From assembly GCF_023920105.1 (NCBI RefSeq), contig NZ_CP083693.1:699001-763000 (forward strand): DNA of 64,000 bases. Direction: 5' to 3'. Under the pieces are notes generated by a model. The model was given only the letters and a program-made list of their open reading frames with translations. It had not been told where the DNA came from and did not search any database. A program made the position numbers and the translations under genes. Below are positions 22,906 through 30,163 of the stretch, piece after piece (the stretch's first letter is position 1; each line of letters begins with the position of its first letter). The stretch comes from Bartonella taylorii (GTDB lineage: Bacteria > Pseudomonadota > Alphaproteobacteria > Rhizobiales > Rhizobiaceae).

Positions 22906-23560
22906 CCACCTCCCCATTTTTGAAAACGGGAAGGGGAGTTGTATTTTTTTAAGTTAAGCTACCTTTTTAATGGGGAGCTCTAAAGTAGGAGCATAGGCTC
23001 GCAACAAAGAATCCATGCTATGCGGTAGTTCTGAATCTCCAAAATCTGTTAGAACTGTCAAGATTTTAAGTATATTCGGCACTTCATCTTGAAGTTTTAA
23101 AATCAAAACCTTTTCTACCAGACTCATGATGTCAACCAAAGCAGTACATTCTTTGTCGTTAATATTTTCATCATTAGAAAACCGAAACAACGCTATCCAC
23201 AAATCGCACAAAAAATCGACACTGCTATTCATTGGACACCCCCAAAGATTTGCTCTCTCAAACATGCCAATCCTCTGGATGTGATTTTCGTTGAAGGCAG
23301 CACCTTTTCTGTTCCATCCGGTCTTTGAATGGTAATCGCAGGGCAATCCATGAATCCTTTCTTTATCTTATCCTGATATGGTAATAAAGGCGCCCCTGGA
23401 GCACGTCGATACACCCAATCATGTTTACGCAAGTAATCCGTTAAATCTTTTGGTCGTACCTCTAACATCTTTGCTGCTTCAATAAGACCAAACAAACCAT
23501 CAGAGCGTTTTAAACCATCCAAAGCTTTTGCTTTTGGTGTCAATTCTGCAATCACATGAT
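22906..23560. repeat. Long dispersed repeat, copy 3
   Basis: A less identical copy of the blocks at 4210 and 15050: terminator hairpin, 92-residue gene and antirepressor 3' half, with scattered substitutions. It is the older or donor-divergent copy. Confidence 0.8.
22954..23232 (-). CDS. Antirepressor-linked small protein, copy 3
   Basis: A 92-residue protein, near-identical to copies 1 and 2 apart from the first residues (MNSSVDFLCDLWIALFRF) and one change near the end (ELPIKKVA). The ATG overlaps the antirepressor stop by four bases. The higher conservation here than in the adjoining antirepressor bases suggests selection on the protein; the function is unknown. Confidence 0.7.
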   Translation of the reverse strand: MNSSVDFLCDLWIALFRFSNDENINDKECTALVDIMSLVEKVLILKLQDEVPNILKILTVLTDFGDSELPHSMDSLLRAYAPTLELPIKKVA

Positions 23561-23960
23561 CTTTTTGCTCTATTTGGCTTTGTAAGTGATTCAAAACACC
23601 AAGCAATGCTTCCGGTTTGGAATAGTCAACTTGTGGTGTTGTTACTTGTTTCAAAAGCCGTTCGCATTTGATAAAGTATTGACGCGCTTCATGCCCTTTA
23701 TCATTACGCTCTATCATTGAAAGGTGTTTAGCCATGTCTAATGTAATGTGGTATTCCTTTACCTTTCCACCGTTTTCTAAATTTTTAGAAAGCGTTATAA
23801 AGTTTATATTTTCCAGAAATTTACATTCTTTAATGCGATTTTTAATCCAGTCTGCAAACTTTGATGTAATTTCCAAAAATGCATGTAACTCACGTGCATT
23901 CACAGTTTGAACAGTCTCTTGATCAATGACCTGTTCTGATATTTCTATAAGTGTGTTCAT
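23229..23960 (-). CDS. Phage antirepressor (AntA/AntB + KilA-C), copy 3
   Basis: A 243-residue antirepressor. The AntA/AntB domain covers about residues 10-100 (TVNARELHAFLEITSKFADW, YHITLDMAKHLSMIERNDKG), a QKDHVIAEL linker follows and KilA-C covers about 140-240 (LFGLIEAAKMLEVRPKDL). The start is the ATG at 23960, with GGAG inside the leader at 23961-24233; a reading from 23996 would enter the leader and was rejected. It forms a cassette with the small gene (22954) and faces the third hicAB operon. Confidence 0.85.
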   Translation of the reverse strand: MNTLIEISEQVIDQETVQTVNARELHAFLEITSKFADWIKNRIKECKFLENINFITLSKNLENGGKVKEYHITLDMAKHLSMIERNDKGHEARQYFIKCERLLKQVTTPQVDYSKPEALLGVLNHLQSQIEQKDHVIAELTPKAKALDGLKRSDGLFGLIEAAKMLEVRPKDLTDYLRKHDWVYRRAPGAPLLPYQDKIKKGFMDCPAITIQRPDGTEKVLPSTKITSRGLACLREQIFGGVQ

Positions 23961-24233
23961 GAGAACTCCTTGGTAATAGACGTTTTTGATTGACACTCTG
24001 AAAAGAGTGCCGGGTGCTCAAAAACACGGTACCAAGTCCGTCGTTACGCTTTTCCCGCAAGGGTATTGTATAGCGTAACCACACCCGACAATATCATTAT
24101 ATGCGTGTAACATACAATGAGTCAAAGCCTTTAATGTGCGGAAAATAAACTATCTCGGTAGCTCGCCCGCTTGGTATTTAAGGTGTTTTTGAGGCACCTG
24201 ATTCGATTATTCATATTGTTGCCACATTGTCAA
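23961..24233 (-). ncRNA. Antirepressor switch leader L5 (cis)
   Basis: Promoter TTGACA (24228-24233), 17 bases, ATAATC. Tags: TACCAAG in the 5' arm (plus 24170-24176), CTTGGTA in the middle arm (24030-24036) and TACCAAG at the ribosome site (23969-23975), just upstream of GAG. The flanking CTCAAAAAC/GTTTTTGAG pair and the third-arm ATCAAAAACG follow the same changes, so both segments co-vary three ways. Confidence 0.74.
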
Positions 24234-24273
24234 GTAGCTTCTGATAATTTTTTGATATTTTTGCTAATTTCAT
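24230..24273 (-). pseudogene. 3' remnant of the 24504-type gene
   Basis: The last 14 codons of a gene like that at 24504-24830, identical to the remnant at 17403-17446, placed between two leaders. It marks a deletion or duplication within a tandem array. Confidence 0.65.
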
Positions 24274-24284
24274 CTCTGGATGCC

Positions 24285-24507
24285 GGGCGCTGAAAAACAC
24301 GGCGATAAGTCCGTCGTTACACTTTTCCCATAAAGAGTATTGTATAGCGTAACTACACCCGACAAATCTATTATATGCATGTAGCATATAATGAGTCAAA
24401 GTCTTTAATGTGCGGAGAAGAGATTGTGTCGGCAATCTATCCGCTATCGATTTAAGGTGTTTCTTAGGCACCTGATTCGATTATTCATATTGTCGCTACA
24501 TTGTCAA
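24285..24507 (-). ncRNA. Orphan switch RNA L6
   Basis: Leader copy with promoter TTGACA (24502-24507), 17 bases, ATAATC. 5' tag TCGATAG (plus 24444-24450) and middle tag CTTATCG (24303-24309) still pair with one G-U. The flanking arm pairing has partly decayed (CTAAGAAAC against TTTTTCAG), and the ribosome-site arm is missing. It probably yields a free RNA or is a relic. Confidence 0.55.
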
Positions 24508-24830
24508 GTTGCTTCTGATAATTTTTTTATTTCTTTGTTGATTTCCTCTATGAGGGGCTCGTAATTGAGAACGCTTTTCGGAACATTACCACCGTAAACC
24601 CACGCTTTCACTTGCGCTTTGGTGCTGAAATCTGCATTCTTAGGTGTTTTGTAATACTGACCACCATCAAACTTTTCACACTCTCTTGTGCCGTCTTCAT
24701 ATTCGTAGAGGTTGTAAAAATACTCCTCTGCTCCATCCCCCCAAGGAACATAACCAACAGCTGTTGCAACAAACTTTTTTTGCATTGGCTGTTTACGGTT
24801 TTTTAAGAATAGATCTTTTAATATTCTCAT
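24504..24830 (-). CDS. Leader-linked phage protein of unknown function
   Basis: A 108-residue protein. After a basic start (MRILKDLFLKNRKQPMQKKF) comes an aromatic, acidic core (YVPWGDGAEEYFYNLYEYED, then CEKFDGGQYYKTPKN) and a helical end (IEEINKEIKKLSEAT). I recognise no family. Its stop codon is embedded in the -35 hexamer of the leader at 24285-24507, and 14-codon remnants of the same gene precede two other leaders, so it once belonged to the repeated cassette. ATG 24830 is preferred over a TTG at 24872. Confidence 0.6.
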   Translation of the reverse strand: MRILKDLFLKNRKQPMQKKFVATAVGYVPWGDGAEEYFYNLYEYEDGTRECEKFDGGQYYKTPKNADFSTKAQVKAWVYGGNVPKSVLNYEPLIEEINKEIKKLSEAT

Positions 24831-24987
24831 GCTTTTAGTCCATAATTTTACCAACTGGTCTATTTGTCTCAAATTTTACCGTACAGAGCCGTTTTAATTC
24901 CTAACGTTAGGAGTTATCATAAAATCTTTAAATCAATCCCTACGGTGCCTTTTTATCGATTTAAATGCGTATCTAATCGTAAAACGA

Positions 24988-25632
24988 TCACCACTTTTCA
25001 CTATTTTGCTGTGGACCAAAGCGTTTCATTATCCCACCAATGCCATTTAGAGTCTCTTCAAGTTTTTGCTTGTGAATAACCGTAAGGGGGCTTGAATGCT
25101 CTTTCGCTGTTTTTTCTTTCAACTCCTTTGCACGGAATCTCAAAACAGCATTGCGTACAAGATTGGCTTTTCCCAAAAGACTATTTTCTAAATCACGACA
25201 CAGCCTCACAAACTCTCGTGTGCTCGGAAAAAACGTATCCGATAAACAATTTATTTCATCACATAAAATCCGTTTGACCACTGTCATCAGTGACCATGCA
25301 GAGACATTTTCCAAAACCATTCCATAGGTCAACGCCATTCCCTCATGGTCTGATTGTTGTGCTATTTTCAAACCACACGACAGCATGCGAATTGCCTTTG
25401 CTATATCCTCTTTCCCAGCTTTCACTGCGAAGAGCTCTTGCAATTGATCATAAGCTTCTAAAGCTATCGTTTCCTGCTGTTTCGTTAATTGGCTGCCATC
25501 CTTCAAAACAAACGGACCGCTCGAAGGTATCATCGCATGAATGTGCTTCAAAATACCCTTGATTTCCGATATCAAGGATACTGTCTGCGATGCGTTCACC
25601 AACGCTTTTTTGCCTTTGAGAGTGATTTCCAT
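24988..25632 (-). CDS. Phage protein of unknown function
   Basis: A 214-residue, mostly helical protein starting MEITLKGKKALVNASQTVSL. It overlaps the end of the upstream DUF1376 gene by 185 bases in another frame, unusual even for phages; both frames keep sensible composition. It belongs to the leftward early operon and may act in replication with its neighbour. No family is recognised. Confidence 0.6.
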   Translation of the reverse strand: MEITLKGKKALVNASQTVSLISEIKGILKHIHAMIPSSGPFVLKDGSQLTKQQETIALEAYDQLQELFAVKAGKEDIAKAIRMLSCGLKIAQQSDHEGMALTYGMVLENVSAWSLMTVVKRILCDEINCLSDTFFPSTREFVRLCRDLENSLLGKANLVRNAVLRFRAKELKEKTAKEHSSPLTVIHKQKLEETLNGIGGIMKRFGPQQNSEKW

Positions 25633-26542
25633 AGTTTTTTCCTTTCTCTAAATCATCAATCGCCTTGCGTACCCAGTTACGCCATGTTGCTTGCCAATCG
25701 ATTTTGGTTGCATCCTTTCCGGATTTGGCAGTCCAGTAATCTCGGAATTTTGCCATCTCGACTTTCACACGCTCTGGAGGCAAGCCCTCTGCAATGGCAA
25801 AATCGTAATCGGGTTCAAAATCTGCAGGGATACGACAGCCCCGGTCATTTCTAACCCGCTTTGCTTTTTGGGGAACGTTCTCTTGCTCGTGAAGGGATGG
25901 TTGGTTTTCTGATGTGGCTTCGATTTGATCTGATTGGCTCTCGAGATCATGAACCTCAGTTGGCTCTTGAACCAAATCGATTGTTTCTAAATTTTCAGAA
26001 CCAATTTCTTTTTTTGCTAATACGATAGTATTAGTTTTTTTATTATATATGTTATTGTTATTGTTAATGGCATAATTAAGCATTGCTTGTGCATTGCTAG
26101 CGTCATGCTTAGCATCATGCTTAGCATCCTTAAGCATTGCTTTAGCATCATGCTTAGCATCTTGATCATCACTAATTGTTTTTGCTTTATGATGTTTTGC
26201 CCATTTTGCTTGCGCTGCCTTCTGTGCTCTCTCTGAAAATTTATTTAAATTTTCGTTTGAGTTATTGAGTTCTTCCTCAACATCTGAACTCCACAAACGA
26301 CCATCTTCTAAACAAATGATGTGTCCAGATCTAAATAAATACTCTAATGCCTTTTGAAATCTTTTTACTGAACAACAAGTAAAATGAGATAATATTCGTG
26401 AATCATTCAAAAGAGGCTCACGCGTGTGTAACATTCTTATCCGCAACTTCACATAAACATTGACTTCCATAGGCGGTAAATCAGAGAGTTTAAATAGCCA
26501 CTGGTCTGTATTAAGTCTCGTCCATGGTATTTTACTGGACAT
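25448..26542 (-). CDS. DUF1376-like phage replication protein
   Basis: A 364-residue protein. The N-terminal about 95 residues (KIPWTRLNTDQWLFKLSDLP, then SRILSHFTCCSVKRFQKALE) match the DUF1376 winged-helix domain found in phage replication initiators. Residues about 135-160 hold tandem AKHDAKA-type repeats, encoded by repeated ATGCTTAGCATC units on the plus strand. The C-terminal part (about 230-310) contains DPDYDFAIAEGLPPERVKVE-like and WQATWRNWVRKA segments common in such proteins. It overlaps the RuvC-like gene by 11 bases. A role in starting phage DNA replication is inferred. Confidence 0.72.
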   Translation of the reverse strand: MSSKIPWTRLNTDQWLFKLSDLPPMEVNVYVKLRIRMLHTREPLLNDSRILSHFTCCSVKRFQKALEYLFRSGHIICLEDGRLWSSDVEEELNNSNENLNKFSERAQKAAQAKWAKHHKAKTISDDQDAKHDAKAMLKDAKHDAKHDASNAQAMLNYAINNNNNIYNKKTNTIVLAKKEIGSENLETIDLVQEPTEVHDLESQSDQIEATSENQPSLHEQENVPQKAKRVRNDRGCRIPADFEPDYDFAIAEGLPPERVKVEMAKFRDYWTAKSGKDATKIDWQATWRNWVRKAIDDLEKGKNYGNHSQRQKSVGERIADSILDIGNQGYFEAHSCDDTFERSVCFEGWQPINETAGNDSFRSL

Positions 26543-27011
26543 ATATACCCCCTTCTTTCATTAAATATAAAATTGCCAAAGCATCTGCTTCGTTGTCGTC
26601 TTTCGGATTGTGTCCTTTTGTACGCACTGCCTTAATCATTTCTTCTTTTGAGGCATTGCCTTTCCCTGTTGCTGCCTTCTTAATTGTGCCAACAGGAATG
26701 CCCTCATACGGTATCTGATGCTGTTCACACCAAGCCGTTAAGTGACCTAATAAACCACCGTACACATGCGCTGCATCCGTACCCACATGCCGGCGTACCT
26801 CTTCAAAATACACCGCATCAATTCTATCTGCGGTCTGCTTTATATCTGTTAGCCATCTCTTAAAGCGCAAGTAACGCATCCCCCCGCCTTCAAAACGGCG
26901 TGATTGAAAATCTTCTGTATCGCTTGTTATGTGACCATCCGCACCGCAAATCGCCCAGCCTGTTTTGGTGCCTAGATCAAGACAGAGAATAGTGTGTGTG
27001 TTAGTGGTCAT
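26532..27011 (-). CDS. RuvC-like Holliday junction resolvase
   Basis: A 159-residue phage resolvase with the RNase-H-like RuvC fold. Acidic catalytic residues appear in LCLDLGTKTGWAI (Asp, residue 12), AVYFEEVRRH (Glu) and DDNEADALAIL (Asp pair near the C-terminus). A lysine-rich GTIKKAATGKGNASKEEMI segment precedes the last motif. It resolves branched DNA made by phage replication and recombination, fitting the ERF-YqaJ pair in the rightward operon. It overlaps both flanking genes by a few bases. Confidence 0.85.
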   Translation of the reverse strand: MTTNTHTILCLDLGTKTGWAICGADGHITSDTEDFQSRRFEGGGMRYLRFKRWLTDIKQTADRIDAVYFEEVRRHVGTDAAHVYGGLLGHLTAWCEQHQIPYEGIPVGTIKKAATGKGNASKEEMIKAVRTKGHNPKDDNEADALAILYLMKEGGIYVQ

Positions 27012-27334
27012 GATACTTCCGCCTTTCTTTTTGGACGGTTATCACAACCAATCTGTTGTGTTTCGCATTCCATTAAGAAAAGAAGACAGCAAGTTGCATG
27101 CGCTAAGTGTGGTAATCCGCTTTCAAGGTCCTTATCTTCTCCAGCAAACCATGCTAATAAATGACGTAAAGCAGCTCCATATAAACGGCTCCAATTCATG
27201 CCATGACGCCAATTGCTCGCACCGTATTTGTTTGCTCCAAACTCCAAAACACGACCAATATCAAGCAACGTGAGTGGTGGAATAAGGTCAACACGCGGTT
27301 TCCCAATATCATTCTTATGTGCTTTAAAAACCAT
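27008..27334 (-). CDS. dATP/dGTP diphosphohydrolase-like protein (DUF5664)
   Basis: A 108-residue protein with the DUF5664/dATP-dGTP diphosphohydrolase pattern: KPRVDLIPPLTLLDIGRVLE, then GANKYGASNWRHGM and AALRHLLAWFAGEDKDLESG followed by LPHLAHATCCLLFL, where acidic and histidine residues for metal binding lie. Members hydrolyse purine dNTPs and can alter nucleotide pools during phage growth. It is the first clear enzyme gene of the leftward early operon. It overlaps the resolvase gene by four bases. Confidence 0.75.
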   Translation of the reverse strand: MVFKAHKNDIGKPRVDLIPPLTLLDIGRVLEFGANKYGASNWRHGMNWSRLYGAALRHLLAWFAGEDKDLESGLPHLAHATCCLLFLMECETQQIGCDNRPKRKAEVS

Positions 27335-27465
27335 GATTATCCCCCCTTAAGGCTCTACGTATTTATATGTGCGCTATGACAGAGCGCGTTGTGATTGCCT
27401 GTCTTGCAAAAATGTTTGTGAAAAAGTAACCTCCCAGCGATTCTAGAAAATTGGGGGGAGTTATG

Positions 27466-28242
27466 ATGCAAGAATGGGTAGTTGATAAGGTTGTATTTTT
27501 ATTGCACCGGATAAATGATAGTGCTGTATTTTTGCTGCACTGGATAAGTGATAATCTTACGATTGCTCCTATCATTGCTACGATAGTTACTGGAATGGTG
27601 ACACTTTTTGTGCAACAACGAAGCTTAAAAAAACAACTTAAAATCTTCCAACGACAAACTATAGCATCAGAAACCCAGACAGCTATTCTATTAGAAGATA
27701 AAAAAGCACGGGATTTGGGACCATATTTGAAATTGAAGGCAGTATTCTTTCCACAAAAATATGAAGGCACTTCACGCGTTAGGGTGAAATTGTGCATTAA
27801 AAATCTTACTACAGAAGATATAATGATAAGGAATATACGCATATCGAAAAAAAGTCCCTTTAAGTTTGTTAAAAATGCTTGCCCTTTCGTTAGATGGCCA
27901 TCTAAAACTTCAGGTGAACACCTCGTCATTAAAAGAACAACTCCAAAACTCATTGCTTTATGTCCCCAAAATATAAAATCAAATGCTTCATCAGAGTTCG
28001 CTTTGAATTTTTTTATTATACGTGCTAAATGCTACACTTTTTTAGATTTCATAATTAGCTGCCGTAAGCCTAATTCCCGCAACATTGCAAATTTTACACT
28101 TGACCACACTTCGATTGTTAACCCAGAGGAAACATTCACTGTTCATTTTTGGGCCTCATATCCACGCTCAAAAGATACATATGATGAATTTGGTCCTGAA
28201 TATTCCTTTTTGGCTGATAATCCTCATTTGTGGTTTTTTTGA
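27466..28242 (+). CDS. Membrane-anchored protein of unknown function
   Basis: About 258 residues, starting at one of two adjacent ATGs (27463/27466) behind a GGGGGGAG ribosome site. One likely membrane helix lies near the N-terminus (NLTIAPIIATIVTGMVTLFV), followed by a basic segment and a long beta-rich soluble domain. It is the only plus-strand gene within the leftward early operon and is divergent from the DUF5664 gene, so it looks like independently expressed cargo. An inverted repeat AACCTCCC/GGGGGGAGTT covers its ribosome site. The large frame on the other strand is its shadow. Confidence 0.6.
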   Translation: MQEWVVDKVVFLLHRINDSAVFLLHWISDNLTIAPIIATIVTGMVTLFVQQRSLKKQLKIFQRQTIASETQTAILLEDKKARDLGPYLKLKAVFFPQKYEGTSRVRVKLCIKNLTTEDIMIRNIRISKKSPFKFVKNACPFVRWPSKTSGEHLVIKRTTPKLIALCPQNIKSNASSEFALNFFIIRAKCYTFLDFIISCRKPNSRNIANFTLDHTSIVNPEETFTVHFWASYPRSKDTYDEFGPEYSFLADNPHLWFF

Positions 28243-28250
28243 TGCAAAAA

Positions 28251-28703
28251 TTAAAAGCATTCTCCTGCAAAAATAAAATCGATCAATCTTGGTTCTTCTT
28301 TTTTGTTGATTAACTCAATGATTTTATTATTTAATTCATCAATAACTTTCATCTGTGAAGCTAACTTTAGCCTTTGGCTGTATAGCGTTTCATTTTTTTG
28401 CTTAATTAAAGAGGATAGGTTTTCAAGTGCTACTTGTTGTTCCTCAATTGACTTATCTCGCTCTGCAAGAGTGGCTTCATGCCATCTCATCCAATTATCA
28501 AATTTTGACTTATGCCATTCTTCTTGTTTCGCAAGAACTTTTGTATGAGTTCTATGTCGTTTTATAAGATCTTCTACGCTACAATCACGATCCGGTATCC
28601 GTCTAAATTCTTTCACCAATCTATCTCCATTCTCGATTTTCATATTGCAACCTATTAATCTGCAGGTCCGTGTGTAGAGTTTCTTCAATATTCCGTTTCT
28701 CAT
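28251..28703 (-). CDS. Coiled-coil phage protein of unknown function
   Basis: A 150-residue, strongly charged protein; residues about 60-140 form a long coiled coil (AERDKSIEEQQVALENLSSL, then LASQMKVIDELNNKIIELIN). An internal start at 28643 (MKIENGDR) is also possible. It lies 12 bases after the Cro-like gene, so it is an early leftward gene. No family is recognised. Confidence 0.55.
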   Translation of the reverse strand: MRNGILKKLYTRTCRLIGCNMKIENGDRLVKEFRRIPDRDCSVEDLIKRHRTHTKVLAKQEEWHKSKFDNWMRWHEATLAERDKSIEEQQVALENLSSLIKQKNETLYSQRLKLASQMKVIDELNNKIIELINKKEEPRLIDFIFAGECF

Positions 28704-28715
28704 GATCTTTCTTCT

Positions 28716-29003
28716 TTAAGAGTGTGAAGGGTGCTGTTCATTCTTTTCTTCATATTGAAGCTTCGTCATTTCATTTTGTTCACATGGCTTCATGCAAACA
28801 GTGGAACCGTTGACAAAAGAAAGCGTTGGAGGAGATTGTTCATTCCATAACGCTTCGAGAAGATATGCAACGGCTCCTCTTGAAGGAACACCATATTTTT
28901 CCCAACGCCATACTGTTGACTTGTTGACGCCTAACCGTGCTGCCATTTCTTTCAGAGTTAAATTCAGATTTTTACGTAACTGTTTTACTGCTATTTTTCC
29001 CAT
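28716..29003 (-). CDS. Cro-like XRE regulator
   Basis: A 95-residue protein with an N-terminal helix-turn-helix (VKQLRKNLNLTLKEMAARLG, then NKSTVWRWEKYGVPSRGAVA). It is the first gene of the leftward early operon and is divergent from the repressor-like gene at 29091, the position of cro or cII. Its promoter (TTGACT-17-CATATT) overlaps an ATAATGCATA-type operator. Confidence 0.75.
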   Translation of the reverse strand: MGKIAVKQLRKNLNLTLKEMAARLGVNKSTVWRWEKYGVPSRGAVAYLLEALWNEQSPPTLSFVNGSTVCMKPCEQNEMTKLQYEEKNEQHPSHS

Positions 29004-29090
29004 AAAAAATAATATGCATTATGAGTACTTAAAAGTCAAGTCGAAATGCATACCGATTATATGCAATATGAATATATTAAGGAGATAAAA
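29004..29090. promoter_or_regulatory. Immunity control region (OR-like)
   Basis: The divergent region between the Cro-like and repressor-like genes. It contains an AATATGCATTATGAG site (about 29010-29025) over the leftward -10, and GAAATGCATACC and TATATGCAATATG sites (29043-29070) before the rightward gene. The same TATGCATTATG core recurs at 29640. These are likely repressor and Cro binding sites. Confidence 0.6.
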
Positions 29091-29444
29091 ATGCTTAGTA
29101 ACACGATAGACCAATCTGCTAGATTAATAAAAGCGCGTTTAGCGCGTGGTTTTAGAAGTGCTAAAGAAGCAGCTAGATATTTTGGCTGGAACTACTCTAG
29201 CTATATACAGCACGAACAAGGATTAAGAGGAATATCACGGGCATCTGCGAAATATGCAAAAGCATTTAGAATTAGTGAAGGATGGTTATTAACTGGAGAG
29301 GGAGAAGGCCCCTCCTTTCCAATTCCTGCCACAAAACAAACTGTTGATGAGCAAATTATTAATCTACTACAAAAAACAACTCAACCAGATAAAGAAACAA
29401 TTCTTCACCTTTTAAATCGCCTGCATGCAGAAGAAAAAAAATAA
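29091..29444 (+). CDS. Prophage repressor-like XRE protein
   Basis: A 117-residue XRE-type regulator: IKARLARGFRSAKEAARYFG and YSSYIQHEQGLRGISRASAK form the helix-turn-helix. The C-terminus is a short polar linker and helix without the LexA-type protease domain, so it is not self-cleaving by the RecA route; inactivation by ImmA or by antirepressors would fit. ATG 29091 has AAGGAGA seven bases upstream. Operators on both sides suggest it controls the Cro-like operon and the rightward promoter at 29634. Confidence 0.78.
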   Translation: MLSNTIDQSARLIKARLARGFRSAKEAARYFGWNYSSYIQHEQGLRGISRASAKYAKAFRISEGWLLTGEGEGPSFPIPATKQTVDEQIINLLQKTTQPDKETILHLLNRLHAEEKK

Positions 29445-29613
29445 AAGCTTTTTTTCTTTCATTACTAAATGTAGAAACCAGATGCATTATTTTGTTATCT
29501 AATTCTATATCATTTTTTATTGTTTTCATAACCATTCACCTTCCCCTTTCATGAGAATCGTCATTTAGAAAAAATCTTCTTACAAGATCTTTATACCGGT
29601 AAAAATAAAATAC

Positions 29614-29662
29614 ACATAATGCATATTTTATTGTTGACAAGTATGCATTATGCGTATTATAT
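29614..29662 (+). promoter_or_regulatory. Rightward early promoter with operators
   Basis: TTGACA (29634-29639), 17 bases, TTATAT (29657-29662). The operator core TATGCATTATGCG lies inside the spacer, and a second site, CATAATGCATA, lies about 29614-29624. A bound repressor would block the polymerase directly. The surrounding gap (29445-29717) contains no gene. Confidence 0.68.
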
Positions 29663-29717
29663 ATATCTCATAAACCACGCACAAACAATCGCCAAGAGGC
29701 TTTAGGGAGGGGAAATT

Positions 29718-30092
29718 ATGGATAAGCCAATTCTTATTAATTCTGATGAAATTTTATTAGTTGTCTACGGGGATGATCAACACATTGGAGAGTCAGGTCC
29801 ACTTGATGAAAGCCAAGTTTTAGAGATTATTGATGAGGCAGATGATACCGTAAAAATCTTTCGTGTAAATCCTTCTGAGAAAAGTTGCGAAGATATCTCT
29901 GAAGAAATTGCAGAAGTATACGTACAAGAAAACGGCTGGTTTCTTGATCAAGATCGTTATGTTCATCCTTTTATACGCGAAAGTGATGCCTACGAAGGAC
30001 TTTTAAATGATCTTTCAGACGAAAAATATAATGATGAGATGTTCGGTACCTATGAACAGCAACACCGCTTGCGCCTTTGTGATGTCATTTAA
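29718..30092 (+). CDS. Acidic early phage protein of unknown function
   Basis: A 124-residue very acidic protein (residues such as SQVLEIIDEADDTVKIFRVN and EDISEEIAEVYVQE). AGGGAGGGG gives a strong ribosome site. It is the first gene under the repressor-controlled rightward promoter. The acidity recalls DNA-mimic or anti-defence proteins, but no family is recognised and that idea is only a possibility. Confidence 0.6.
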   Translation: MDKPILINSDEILLVVYGDDQHIGESGPLDESQVLEIIDEADDTVKIFRVNPSEKSCEDISEEIAEVYVQENGWFLDQDRYVHPFIRESDAYEGLLNDLSDEKYNDEMFGTYEQQHRLRLCDVI

Positions 30093-30163
30093 ATGATTTA
30101 GAGCGCTTAAAACTAAGCGCTTCCTCTTCAATATTCTCCCATCAAATTAATATGAGGTTCATA

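Noticed and set aside
26050-26170. CRISPR-like short repeats
   Set aside because: Units are adjacent and in-frame within a protein gene, with no unique spacers.
27363-27953. Minus-strand frame of 196 codons
   Set aside because: Antisense to the membrane-anchored gene, Cys/Ser-rich, no ribosome site; the plus-strand frame has a better start and composition.
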